NCBI RefSeq assembly: GCF_918797505.1
Contig: NC_092793.1
Location: 85,572,411-85,636,410, forward strand
Source of the DNA: Bemisia tabaci
Lineage: Eukaryota > Arthropoda > Insecta > Hemiptera > Aleyrodidae
Length of the DNA: 64,000 bases
Reading direction: 5' to 3'
Positions 35,180 through 45,915 of this stretch are shown piece after piece; the stretch's first letter is position 1, and every line of letters starts with the position of its first letter. The notes beneath the pieces were generated by a model. The model saw nothing but the letters and a program-made list of their open reading frames with translations, did no database searches and was not told the DNA's origin. The position numbers and the translations under genes were made by a program.

Positions 35180-35500
35180 ACATTTTTCGCCCCCCCACTA
35201 AAACTTATTCAAACTTCGGCTATCAGTTACCAATACTGGAGCGCTTCTTTCCCCAAATTTTCAGAACCCCAAAAAATTTTGGGGGGGCGCTAGGGGGGGT
35301 GGAAGTCAAAACCTGTGAACCTCGATATCTTTCGAATGAAACAAGATATTGAGGCCCGGTTTGGACGAAAAATCGTCTTAAATTGCATACTTTAAGATTC
35401 TAAAGGTCAAAATCCCAAAATTAAATTTTTAAATTATCTTAAGTATGTGCTTTTTTTCAGTTTTTGAGGAAAAACAATTTCTTTTAAACAGATTAAACTG
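35180..35500 (-). repeat. Inverted partner of 400-720
   Basis: Shares the CCCCCCCACTAAAAC-type head, the G-run, CCTCGATATCTTTCG and the TTAAATTGCATACTTTAAG block with the window start, in opposite orientation. Confidence 0.6.
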
Positions 35501-35547
35501 AAATTTCACATTTTTCTTTAAACGTTTTCATTGAGTAGTTTCTTAAC

Positions 35548-35709
35548 TTACTTCTTGACGTAGTCTCCACATCTATTTTGACATTTCTGGTATCATTGCA
35601 GCAGCTTCTTGATGCCGTCCGCGTTAAACCTCTCGCCTTGGCTCCGAAACCAGTCATTGACAGCGATCTGCACTTCCAAATCGGTGCTTTGCGTCGGGAA
35701 ATTTTCCTC
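35548..35709 (-). pseudogene. Mariner transposase C-terminus remnant
   Basis: On the minus strand a frame reads ENFPTQSTDLEVQIAVNDW, then FRSQGERFNADGIKKLLQ, an in-frame TGA, and NRCGDYVKK before a TAA stop. This is the characteristic C-terminal end of mariner-family transposases (the GIKKL...GDYV segment). Only about 54 codons remain, with no catalytic aspartates, so it is dead. An inverted copy is at 35840-35934. Confidence 0.75.
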
Positions 35710-35839
35710 CAATCCTCCATACTCTCTTAATTTAGACTTATGTGACTTTCATCCGTTCCCGAGCGGATAATTTCAACGATGAAAAGCGATTGCTAACCGA
35801 TTCAGAGGTACAGACCGCTGTAAATATGACTAGTTACAG

Positions 35840-35934
35840 AGCCAAGCGATAGGTTTAACGTGAACGGCATCAAGAAGCTGCTGCAATAATACCAGAAATG
35901 TCAAAATAGATGTGGAGACTACGTCAAGAAGTAA
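35840..35934 (+). pseudogene. Mariner C-terminus, inverted second copy
   Basis: The plus strand repeats the NGIKKLLQ-stop-YQKCQ-NRCGDYVKK segment with its own stop at 35932-35934, here followed by 3' sequence that ends in a mariner-like TIR at about 36206-36233. With 35548-35709 it forms an inverted pair around about 35710-35840, so the transposase tail has been duplicated as a palindrome. Confidence 0.7.
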
Positions 35935-36205
35935 GTTAAGACCTACTCAATGAAAACTTTTAAATTCCTTTTTGATGCGATGTTTAGAGGCGACTTCCCG
36001 AGTCTGAAATAATCGACTCTCAGCGCATCCTGACTCCGGAGGTGGGCACGAGGCGATAGGAGGTTGTCGCAGTAAAATTAAGTTTTCTCGCGAACCTCTT
36101 GACCAATTTTCAAAAACTTGAGCTTGTTTTAAGGCTTAGAGTATGCCTAATAAGTGTCTTTTTATCGATTTGATTTATCTTTTTTCGTTTGGAAGATACA
36201 AGGTA

Positions 36206-36235
36206 GGGAACCTTACTTTTTGGATGACCCTCATA
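36206..36235 (+). mobile_element. Mariner-like 3' terminal repeat
   Basis: AACCTTACTTTTTGGATGACCCTCA followed by TA resembles mariner TIRs (GGGTCATCCAAAAAGT read inwards), and sits in the expected place downstream of the transposase tail. The matching 5' TIR was not found. Confidence 0.6.
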
Positions 36236-36689
36236 TTTCTCACACTTTATCATGCTCAGGCCAAATATCTGATGGAATCAAACTTAAATAGGATGGACAT
36301 GACATGGTAAGGCACAAATTTGTAATAATACTATTGCTTTTTTCCAGATTTTTTAAAATTTCTGTCATTACTCTTGTCATCGCATTCATTGAAGGCTCAT
36401 AATCAGGGGTGTGGAATGTCTATATTCAAGTAAATGATTGACCAGCATGGAACGGTGGTTAGAAATGTGAGAAGTCCAGAAGTATTTTCTTCTTTCTCTG
36501 GTTCGTATGGTTTTTCTTCTTCTTCAAGTACCCTCAAAGGAGTGATCCTACTATTTACAGGTACAGCCGTATCCCCCCCTAAGTCCTTAATTGAACGTAT
36601 TCATACAAAAAGGAACCAAGCTCTAAATTTCCGATTTTCAGTTTTTAACGGATCTGGATTCTCCATAACATAAGTTACTCTGACATGTA

Positions 36690-36850
36690 AGTATGCCCCC
36701 AAAAAACTAATTTCATTCCCTGGGAACAGCGCCTGAAAAATCGTGTGTATTTCCTATGTGTGTTTAACTATGTATGCCTGTAACTATGTGTATTTCCCTT
36801 TGATTTAATGCGCTATCTAGGATATGGAATTAAATCAAAAGGAACTATAT
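36690..36850 (-). repeat. Repeat with the unoccupied BEL/Pao target
   Basis: Inverted copy of the DNA flanking the BEL/Pao element: GCGCATTAAATCAAAGGG...ACACATAG as at 42458-42487, and the CGATTTTTCAGGCGCTG...CAGGGAATGAAATTAG block as at 46812-46850. It has no LTR between them; the target pentamer is AACTA at 36782-36786 (TAGTT on the other strand). Confidence 0.75.
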
Positions 36851-36904
36851 CCGATTAATCGATGCGCGCACGGCGGAGCTTTGAGGGAACTTGGTGAAAC
36901 TTGG

Positions 36905-37034
36905 GAACTAGGGGTATTTATGGAAGGGAAACTCGAATTTCTGGTCAAATTTTGAAAAGTCCAAAATCCAAGATATCGGACATGGCCTAAAATACTATCT
37001 TGGCTCCTCTTTGATCGATCCCAGTGAATCTTGG
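36905..37034 (+). repeat. ~125-bp tandem repeat, unit split by element X2
   Basis: GGAAACTCGAATTTCT...CCAAGAT...GATCGATCC-AGTGAATCTTGG recurs at 38440-38560 and partly at 38560-38640, and inverted at 41480-41560 and 41930-42010. Element X2 lies between the first and second units. Confidence 0.7.
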
Positions 37035-38426
37035 TACCAAGGCAGAATAAATAAGGACCCTCAACTCCAATTTAAACCTTTGTGAAAAACCGTTACCGTG
37101 CGACTCCAGCGAACCTGGCAGAGGGTGCGGTGAACTAACACCACAGCCACAGCGGTCCATGATCGTACCTATAAAGTAGGTAATATTCCATGCAATGTTC
37201 AGTGTAAATTTTATGATTTATTTATTTAGATACTCTTAATACATTTTACTTACTTTAGCAAACTAATGAAATTGTATAGATACATACCCTCTGCAGAGGT
37301 CAATGCAGAAGACTTTGATTTGAAGTATCTTATCTAAATACGAGCAAATTTGATGATTCAGTCAACTTCTGGCGCAAAATCAAAGAGACGCATTAGCAAA
37401 TCAAAACAAATCAAATTAAAGATAATGCTTGAAGTCAGGTATCATTGATTTTGTGACACTCAGTTGATCTTTATCAGTACAACACTATTTCTCTCCAAAA
37501 AGATTTCACTTTAACAAAGAAATGCCTTCGGCTAAAAGTACAATCCTGCACACTACATTCACACTTCCTCATGTTTTCTCAATTGCAGTTACTGCTGAGT
37601 AAAAGGGTTAGAAAAGACACTTCACATTATTACCAGTTTATAAACCCAAAGACTTGCTAAGATGAAATAAAAATGGAAAACTTTTCACTTTAAACTCTTC
37701 AGAACTTCAGATCAACCACGAGAATCCAGAAACTTCCATGAGCCCAATACCCCCTAGATGACCATACCCAAAGGTTCGTTTTGAGGTTAAGATACATCTG
37801 GTTGTAACGTTTAACAGCTCTTATGGGGAAAACCTGTAAAAAGCTATTTTTGACTCCTAAAAGTAAACTTTGACGAAGGGAGAAGTTTTTCCCTAAAACT
37901 TCAAGTCTAAAGGCCTTGAATGCATTAAATTTCCATGGCCGAATATGTTTCTGGGTGGAAAATTTTTTTTTTAATATTGGAAGTACATACTACATAGGGA
38001 CTGTATCCGTCAAGGGAATGGAGAGGAGGAGAGGAGGATGTAGTTATCTACTTGAATTTTCCAAATTCTCCGCCAGGAAAATGATTCAGTGGCAAATTTT
38101 CGGTACTTATGTTCCACAAATATTATACTTCCAAGATAAGATCACTTTAGGGCACCAGTCATCTGATGGTACACTTAATTTCACTTATTCACCTCGTTCC
38201 ATAAGGTCCTGTGTAAAAATTCACAACCTGATGCACTAACACACTCCCAGATGAGTTCCGAATCTTTAGGTATATGAGCCCTAAGTGATAAGCCTAAGTA
38301 GGTGGTGCATGGAAACATAAACAGGAGAACCCAATCGTCAATTCAGTTCACTAGACCCTCTGCCAGGCTCCGCTGATGTCGCCGCTAACTGGAGTTGTGG
38401 ATCCTTATTTATTCTCTTGGTCCATG
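37035..38426. mobile_element. TIR element X, copy 2
   Basis: Inverted orientation relative to 25844-26699. Right end reads CTTGGTCCATG; the left end is degraded (CCAAGGCAGAATAAATAAGG). It carries a 528-bp insertion at 37746-38273. The junction GAATCTTGGTACCAGGCGTTACTTTT at about 38548-38575 is the unoccupied form of its own target in the neighbouring tandem unit. Confidence 0.7.
37746..38273. mobile_element. 528-bp insertion with 8-bp duplication in X2
   Basis: Flanked by ATGAGCCC on both sides (37738-37745, 38274-38281). The copy of X at 25844-26699 has this sequence once (GTGCTCAT on the other strand, 25992-25999) and no insertion. The ends AATACC and GGTAT are weakly inverted. The 107-aa open frame inside has no recognisable domain. 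An 8-bp duplication suggests hAT, but the TIRs are too short to be sure. Confidence 0.7.
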
Positions 38427-38640
38427 ACTAGAGGTTACTTTTGGACGGGAAACTCGAATGTCTTGTCAAAATTCGAAAACTTTAAAATCCAAGATGGTGG
38501 ACATTGCCTAAAATGCAATCTTGGCTCGTTTTTGATCGATCCTAGTGAATCTTGGTACCAGGCGTTACTTTTGGACGAGAAACTCGAATTTCTAATTTTT
38601 AAAATCTAAGATGGCGGATGTGGCCTAAAGTGCAGTCTCC
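38427..38640 (+). repeat. Further units of the ~125-bp tandem repeat
   Basis: One full unit (to about 38560) and one partial unit of the sequence at 36905-37034. Confidence 0.65.
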
Positions 38641-38678
38641 TTTTTAAACGCGCATCGCCGAAAAATCAATTATGTCGT

Positions 38679-38919
38679 CTGAGAGATCCCCTGAGTGACC
38701 GTCACATATCAACCGCGCACTCTCCATAGCGCGATCGATGTCTATGCATGGATAACGGGAAGCAAACAGAGGAGCAAATAAACCCATCGGAATTGCTCCA
38801 TTTTCATTAAAATCTGTGTCAGGTACTTCGGAACAGTATTTAGAGACTCATGAATATTTAGAGCGCGCTAGGAGGAACGCATGGTCGAAAGTGTGACCGT
38901 CACTCAGGGGATCTCTCAG
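38679..38919. mobile_element. 241-bp TIR element (CTGAGAGATCCCC)
   Basis: CTGAGAGATCCCCTGAGTGA-CGTCAC at the left is inverted at the right end (27 bp). The flanking sequence resumes a dispersed repeat also seen at 5826-6010. The target duplication could not be resolved. Confidence 0.65.
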
Positions 38920-39100
38920 GCCGCATCTTGACTTCCTTGGAGATGCGAGTTAAAATGGGAGCTTAGAATACGTAATTTTGAACTTGTTTTTCGTGGGTTA
39001 ATATTGTTAAAAAAAAATCGGAGAAAATTCCAGTGAGCTATGCGTACTCAATGCTTCAAAAAATGCAACAATTATAACTTACTGAATAAACTCATTGTTA

Positions 39101-41329
39101 AAAATTTTAAAATCCAAGGTAGCTGATGTGGCCTTAAACATTACCTCAATGTCTGAATCGTTTGTGTGGAGTTCGGTGTTCGGAGCTAAAAATGACAACA
39201 GAAACTGTTAGATAACTGCTCTTTCCGTGAGAGTTAGTATAGGAAAAAAAAAGAAAAAAACAAGCAGTGAACTCCAACTCTAACACGATGTGTTGATGAG
39301 GCGCATCATTGACTCGTACATATCAACCTGACTAGTTTTAATTTACGAAGATTTTAGTATATATGCAATTAGGACATGAAGGGAATTCACGATCCAACGC
39401 TGCAAGGTCAACCACATGTCTCGACAAGGCGGTACACAGTGCAGCGACCTTATGGGCAGTGCGGACAAAAGTCATAACTCGAGTTTGAAAGCACTTGGAA
39501 ATCTGAAAATTGGTATACACAACAACCAATGTATGGACTATCAACTGCCTAGGTCAAAAATTCTGGTTGAGCACTTGCGAAGGGGAAAGGAGGGGGGATT
39601 TCCTTAGCTCCGCGCGCGCGCCCAGAGTCGCCAAGATACCTACATTTATAGCCTTCTCATACGTGTAAGACGCATCTACAGATAATTTCAGAGGGTTATT
39701 TTTTAACTTGTTCAATTTTCTTAAAAGAATCCTAAAAGTATGTCCGCACAATGAATAAATGACATCAGAACACACGAAGAAATGCGGATCAAAAGTAGTC
39801 AATAAATAACTAAAAATGATTGATATAACGTTATAGTTCGGTAACGAGAATAAATTGAGGAATAGAAATTTACTCGAAAAACAAGAATTAAATGTAATGC
39901 ATGACAGGAACTGAAACTATATCAGTCTCAGACAAATCCGAATAATTCAAACAAATTTATAAGAACAATATAGAAGAAATAAAGGAAATGTAAAACTTTC
40001 ATAATGATAACCAGTAGTTAAATAGGTAGTAAAAATAAAATTTTATGAGCCGTAAAATCATTAATTTAGAACCTACAGCTCTGTAGGAATAACATTGGGA
40101 GTAAAAATGTCAGGATTTATTCCTAATTTCTTTTGAAGTTCATGTGCAACAAATTCCTCACCAAACAAGTAAAATTAAAATCCAAGCAAAGCATATTCAG
40201 TTTATTGGATGTATTTAGTAGTTACATTACTCCATCAATCGTTTCATATGCTTAAAATCTAGTCTGATGGTTAGAATATTCCGGCTCCTTAAAACAGCGC
40301 GCGGGAAAATTCAAATGGGCCAAGTTTGGGTACGATTCGATACGTTCGATTGTATCGAATTAGTTCCAAACGAACATTTTGACTCTCTAAATACTTCAAA
40401 TGATAATAAATCGACACCTTTTCAATATTTGTGATCCGGTGTGACGTTTTAATAATAACATCTACAGCCAACAACCCTAACTCTCTTCCTTAGTATGAGA
40501 GGAAGGGAGGAGAGGGAGGGAGGAAACTAAGCTTTGATCAAAATGCTGTTTAATATAATATCTACAAGGCTCTGTAGTCCATGTGGTCCCATTCTGTGCT
40601 TAAAACACATCAATACCAAACATTGATTGATAAATCAACATCTAGAGAGTCGATATTTGGTTAAATTATGAGTCGACCTGCCATCAAAAAAATGTTGATA
40701 TTTTGAGTTTGGGGGGGTTTCGGGCCCAACTCTTGACCGATTCTGAAACTACATAAAATTTGCGACCTTCCATGCGTTTTCCAGCGACATATATTTGTAT
40801 ATATTTTTGTAATATCCATTCAGACATTTGAAACCGACGAAAATGGAGGTTTTTAAGTACCTTCCAAAATACGACGGTAAAATGCCTTAAAAATGACCCA
40901 AAAAATTAAATAAAAATATATTCATGAAGGATTACTTATCCTTTTACAAGATTTATTTTCCTCTTCTTTGAAATTGCATTTGCATTAACATAAAACTATC
41001 ATAACATGATGATGAGTAGTAGCGCTCCGCTCCTGCAGTTAGAGCGTCGGCGCAGGTGTCTTGTCTTCTCCCCTTTCCCCGCTCCATGCGATACATGTTT
41101 TGATAGACAAACACCTAGACTACGTCATCCGAATGTCCATTGTATCATTCCATCAAATATCTAAACCCACAATAAATGTTGAATTTTTTACTTTTGTCCA
41201 TGGGTCGCAGCACTGTGCAGTGTATTGTGAATGTAGGAAGCCATTCGAAAGAGTCTAAGTTTCTTGATCGGTCAAAATAATTAAAGTTTACAAAGGCGGA
41301 AATTTTTACATGTAATCCTCATTGGCAAG
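39101..41329. other. No recognisable gene
   Basis: Contains a GA-rich patch (40498-40530) and otherwise AT-rich sequence. Short open frames carry no domain I recognise. Confidence 0.4.
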
Positions 41330-41590
41330 ATGCAGCGGGAATGGAGATTAAGGTTATGTATACTTAGGCTCCCATCCTCCTCCGGCCTTTAAAACCCTAC
41401 CCATGCAAGTTCCACAGGTTCTCTATCTCTCGGCCATTCTAGACGTGTAGTTCGTTGGTTTATATAGGAGATAGCATTTTAGGCCATATCCGTCATCTTG
41501 GATTTTCGAATTTTCGAATTTTGACAAGAAATTCGAGTTTCCGGTCCAAAATTTCTCCCTGATACCATGTTTCACCAACATCTACTGGAC

Positions 41591-41916
41591 TAGACTGGAG
41601 TCCCTTTATACTGAGAGTTAAGACAGTAGTGTGAATCCATTTCTGATTGGTTCCCGTATTTTAGGCCTCCACAGCGTCACAAATAGGAATAAAGATTACA
41701 TTTTCACAAATTACAAAGATTATAATCGGGAATGGAATGGGGAATTACGGGTTCGGCAAGGAACAAGTGGAATGAGAGACGGAACGGAGAAAGGAATTTG
41801 AGAATGAGCCGATCAAAGATTACGAAAAACTATCAATTTGTGTAATCTTTATTCCCGTTTGTGACTTGAGGGGGGTTGTCTTAACTCTCAGCATAAAGAA
41901 ACTCAATACTGGACTG
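41591..41916. mobile_element. hAT-like MITE, TAGAGTCCC family, copy 4
   Basis: 8-bp duplications TACTGGAC at 41583-41590 and 41917-41924 flank the element. Its left TIR appears to carry a 4-base insertion (TAGA-CTGG-AGTCCC) and the right end is mutated. The interior matches 25411-25721. An older copy of the same family. Confidence 0.8.
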
Positions 41917-42075
41917 GAGCCGAAGTAGAATATTAGGCCATGTTCGCCATTTTGGATTTTTTCGAATTTTCAAAATTTGACAAGAAATTCGAGTTTCCCG
42001 TCCAAAAATCCCCCTGATACCTAGTTTTTCAACTTTCCTCAACGCTTTGCTGCGCGCGTGTCGGTTAAGTGGTTA

Positions 42076-42424
42076 TAGAGGTGTGGCCATCTAAGTTGAC
42101 GGTTGTTTACTTTCGGTTTGCAAGCAGCAACGACGAATTTGGGCCTCTGAACAAAGCCGCGTTCGCTAATATCCAGAAAACATCAGTCTCATGATCGTAT
42201 CGTAAAAAAACTACTTATCAGTTATGATTTGCGACTTTTTTGTGGTTGTGATTTCTTTGTGGCTAAAAATTAAAGTATTACAAGGTTTGAAAGTATTAAA
42301 AAACTTATTTAAGCTTGTGTTCTTGCTTCCAAGAGAGTCAGATGTTTTCATGTGGATAGTAGTGATGCGAAAACGCATGCAAACCGAAAGTAAACAACCG
42401 TCAACTTAGCTGACGACACCTCTA
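42076..42424. mobile_element. 349-bp TIR element (TAGAGGTGT)
   Basis: Ends TAGAGGTGTGGCCATCTAAG and the complement of TAGAGGTGTCGTCAGCTAAG run as inverted repeats for about 50 bp (through GTTTACTTTCGGTTTGCA). TAGAG starts suggest hAT, but the flanking 8-mers differ. A 61-aa frame in the spacer is not conserved. Confidence 0.65.
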
Positions 42425-42488
42425 GTTACTTGTGATTTAATTCAGTATCCTGGATAGCGCATTAAATCAAAGGGAAATACACATAGAT

Positions 42489-43353
42489 TGTTAACGCCGC
42501 AACGAATTTCCGGCATTAACGTAACTAGCCGGCGGCTATGTTACGCAACCTGCGCAACCTGGCAGCCATGCCGCCGCGACTCGGCGACCGGTCCAACCGG
42601 TCGTAAGTCCGTCCGACCCGCGGCGCGGCTCCCGGCCGCGTCCGACGCGTCCATGCGTGTCGTCTATAAAAAGGCAGCCGCCAGGCGAGCGGTCATCATT
42701 CGATCATAGCTCTTCGATTAGTCAAGTCCTCTGCTTGCGCTCCTGATCAAGGCTCTCTGCTTTCGATCCTGGTCTTCTCTCCACGCTGCAGGGTAATACG
42801 TAGAATCTTTCTTTTTACCTTCTCTCTCTCTTTTACCCGGCTGAGCATCTCGGCTGGGACCTCTCTCTCTCTCTCTTTAGACCCGACTGAGTTTCTCGGT
42901 TGGGAAGATTTCTCTCTCTTCTCTTTTTCTTCTCAACGCGGCTGAGTATCTCGGCTGGTAGCCCGTCTGAGTATCTCGGTGGGATTTTCTCTCTTCCTCT
43001 CTTTTCTTCTCTCGGCTGAGATTCCTCTCATTCTCTCTCTTCATCTCGGCTGAGCTCTCTCTCTCTCCCTCTCTCCCCCTTTCATTTCGGCTGAGCTCTC
43101 TCTCTCTCTCTTTCATCTCGGCTGAGCTCTCTCCCTCTCCCTTCCCTCTCATCGCGGCCGAGTATCTCGGCTGGTAGCCCTTCTGAGCATCTCGGTGGGA
43201 CCTTCCTCTTCCCTCCTCTTTTCCATCCTCAAAGGGCCATCGCTATGGACGTTGCGATCATTCGCGGTCGCTAATCGTCCCCACCAGCTCTCCTCTTTTG
43301 AGTGCGCTCTCGGGCAGACTAGCCCCTCCCCTCCCCTCACACGGGCGTAAACA
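42489..43353 (+). repeat. 5' LTR of the BEL/Pao element
   Basis: 865 bp. Holds a dyad ACCGGTCCAACCGGT (about 42589), a TATA box TATAAAAAG at 42665-42673, and a CT-rich stretch (42820-43145) built of repeated CGGCTGAG/TCTCGGCTGG phrases. Confidence 0.9.
42665..42673 (+). promoter_or_regulatory. LTR TATA box
   Basis: TATAAAAAG in the 5' LTR. The 3' LTR has TCTAAAAAG at the matching place (46092-46100), so only the 5' copy keeps a good TATA box. The start of transcription would be expected about 30 bases downstream, near TCATCATTCGATCA. Confidence 0.6.
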
Positions 43354-43354
43354 T

Positions 43355-43373
43355 TGGTCCCTCGGGCCGGATC
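43355..43373 (+). other. Primer-binding site
   Basis: TGGTCCCTCGGGCCGGATC starts two bases after the 5' LTR. TGG is the complement of a tRNA CCA end and the remainder looks like a tRNA acceptor plus T-arm. I cannot name the tRNA. Confidence 0.65.
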
Positions 43374-43435
43374 TTTAAGAGTTCTTAAAGTCCGGTAGAA
43401 TCAGCTCTAACGACCGCAGATCCACTCTCGTCGTC

Positions 43436-45699
43436 ATGCCAGGAGACGATCTTCCCCCTCCCTGCTCCTCTTTTGAGGGAAAAATGAGCTCTCTAATCAA
43501 ACGTCTCAGTACAATTCGCGACAGCTTCCGGGACACCTTAACCCCGGAAAACGCGGAAACCTTGCGGCCTACCTACAATCGCCTCTCTACTCTGCAAGAC
43601 CGGCTCGATGAATACGGCAATCAAGCTGTGGAGCTGAACTCGACCATAGAGATCCAGCAACACCTAATCAACGTTGACGGCTTGCTGCAAGAAGGCGACA
43701 GGCTCGTAAGGGAAGCCCAGATGCATTTTCTCGCTAAAACTGATAAAAGCACCTCGGCTTCGATGAACCGTTCCTCCAACTCAGGAGCCCCTCTCAGGCT
43801 CCCCAAGCTTGAACTACCGGTCTTCAATGGCGAAGCGGAAGAATGGCGCTCTTGGTACAACGTCTTCCGTTTAGCCGTTCACCGCAATGAAAATTTGAAC
43901 TCCGTTGAAAAGTTCAGCCATCTTCTCAATACACCAAGGGAGAGCCCCATAGCATGATCGAAGAACTTGATCTTACTGAAGGCAACTACACTGTCGCCTG
44001 GGGCCTCGTAGTGAAAAGATATCAATCCGACCGCCGGCACATCTTTCTGCATTACAACGGCCTGCTCGATTTACCTGAAGCTAAGAAAGAAAAGCACATC
44101 TCTGTGCTACTCCACAAAATCCGAGAACACACTCAAGCTCTAGAGGCAGTAGGCCATCCTCCCTCCGCCTACGACGGAATTTTAGTGGCTTCCGTTATGA
44201 GAAAACTCTCTGACAACTTAGCCAGCCGGTTCGAAGACTATCGCCGAGATACACGCGATCCTAACGTGACTATTTCGAGCATCCATACTGAATATCCCAA
44301 GGTGCAGGAACTCCTCGACTTCCTCGAGAGAGAGTCCGTACCCTTCGAAGAACGGCCTTCCGCCCGAGCCTCAAAGACGAAAACCAAGGTCGAGACCAAG
44401 GCTCTGGTCTCGGTCCCCTCTTCCAGCGCCCCATCGACGACGCATGAAGAAAAGGCTAAGCCTCCCGCCAAATATGAGCAAACCTCTCACCGGCCACCTG
44501 CTGAGGATCCTCCAAAGCAGCAGAGTAAGCCCAGCAAGAAATCTTCTCAAGAGCCAAGACTCCAAAAGTGCCCTGAATGCTCGGAGAGTCATCGAGTGAC
44601 CTGGTGTCCGGCGTTCAAGCGGAAATCTCCTGCCGAAAGACATAAGTTCGCCCGCGAAGAAGGACTCTGCAACAATTGCCTATCCAAACACGACCCGGGC
44701 ACTCCACGTTGTCCGTCTGACAATACATGCTGGGTATGTCAGCAGAGACATAACACCCTACTCCACGGCGCCGAAGACAAATCCTTGGAGCCATCATCTA
44801 AGATCATGGTCAGTCAGGGTCTCAGCTCAACTGTCCTACTTGCAATCGTGCAGGTGAAGATAAAAACCAAAGGCGGTTCTCACATCGTAAGAGGCATCCT
44901 CGACAGTGCCGCCCAAGGCACGTTCCTCACCCACGAATGCGCGAAAAGAGTCGGCCTAAAACTGATTTCTGGCCCTGAAGAGGTCACGGGGATCTCCGGA
45001 GCGGTCGTACAGACCTACGGGTACGGTCACGCCACCGTCCTTGGCCTAGGACAGTGTACCATCTCGAAGAATCACCGCATAGTCGTGGTCGACCGCATCA
45101 CTAGTCCCACCCCATCAACCGCCATCGCCCAAGCAGTTCTGCAGCGAGTTCATGGGTGGACTCTAGCGGATCCATCGTTCGATGCCGTCGGCCCCATCGA
45201 CATACTCAAAGGCGCGGACCTCTTTCCATACATAGTCCAGGGCGCGCCAGTGCCATTGGGTCCAGGACTACCCGTCGCGATAGAGACGACCCTCGGGCTC
45301 GGGCACGTCCTCATGGGCCCAACGCCAACCGTCGGCCCCAACCCCAAGGTGCTGCTATCTTGCCTATCTACAAGGGATCAAACTCCAACTCCAAGTCCAA
45401 CAACCCAACAACTCCAACAACCAGCAACTCGGCTGGTAGCCCTTCTGAGGAGGCTGGGTTCATTCCTCATCTCACTAGGCTTACTCTACCTCGCGCCGAT
45501 GCCCGCGGCCCGCGGCAACGACTCCAACGCGACCCACACCCATCACAGTGCCAGCCCCACCCGCACCGGTCGCGGAACCAGACCAACCCACATCTGTCGC
45601 GGCTTCAGACCCCTCGCTTCAAGGCTCGACCAGCGGTACCACCATCCGCTCCGGGTGGCTGTCGAAGAAGGCAAAGAAGGCGGCTCAGAGGTCCCTTAA
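43436..45699 (+). pseudogene. BEL/Pao Gag-protease, frameshifted
   Basis: The first frame (43436-43957) encodes the DUF1759-type Gag start, with a coiled-coil-like region and LPKLELPVFNGEAEEW. A one-base frameshift near 43940 moves the reading to the frame of 43954-45699. That part has cysteine/histidine knuckles (CPECSESH at about residue 206, CNNC at 239, CWVCQQRH at 259) and a retropepsin-like DUF1758 segment with ILDSAAQGTFLT at about residue 316, then ADPSF...PIDILKGADLFP typical of this family. After about 45350 the pol core is absent and a Pro/Thr/Ser-rich tail follows. Non-functional as it stands. Confidence 0.85.
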
Positions 45700-45901
45700 A
45701 CGGGCGATCGAGCACCACCACAAGAAATCCTTCTAATGTGTTCTTGTTTTATTGTTTCATATTTATCTCTACTCGTCGAACTCTATTTAGTTCCAAAGTT
45801 TTCAATCTCTATTAAATCCTTAACTAACCAAGTTCAGACAACCTAGTCCCTCAATTATTACCAAACTACCAACGTCAGCTCTTCTTTGAACCCATCGGTT
45901 C

Positions 45902-45915
45902 AAGGCGGGGGAAAA
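45902..45915 (+). other. Polypurine tract
   Basis: AAGGCGGGGGAAAA directly before the 3' LTR, mostly purine, as expected for plus-strand priming in LTR elements. Confidence 0.7.

Noticed and set aside
42877..43340. Minus-strand open frames rich in RE/KER repeats in the LTRs
   Set aside because: Translation of the CT-rich LTR microsatellite on the opposite strand.
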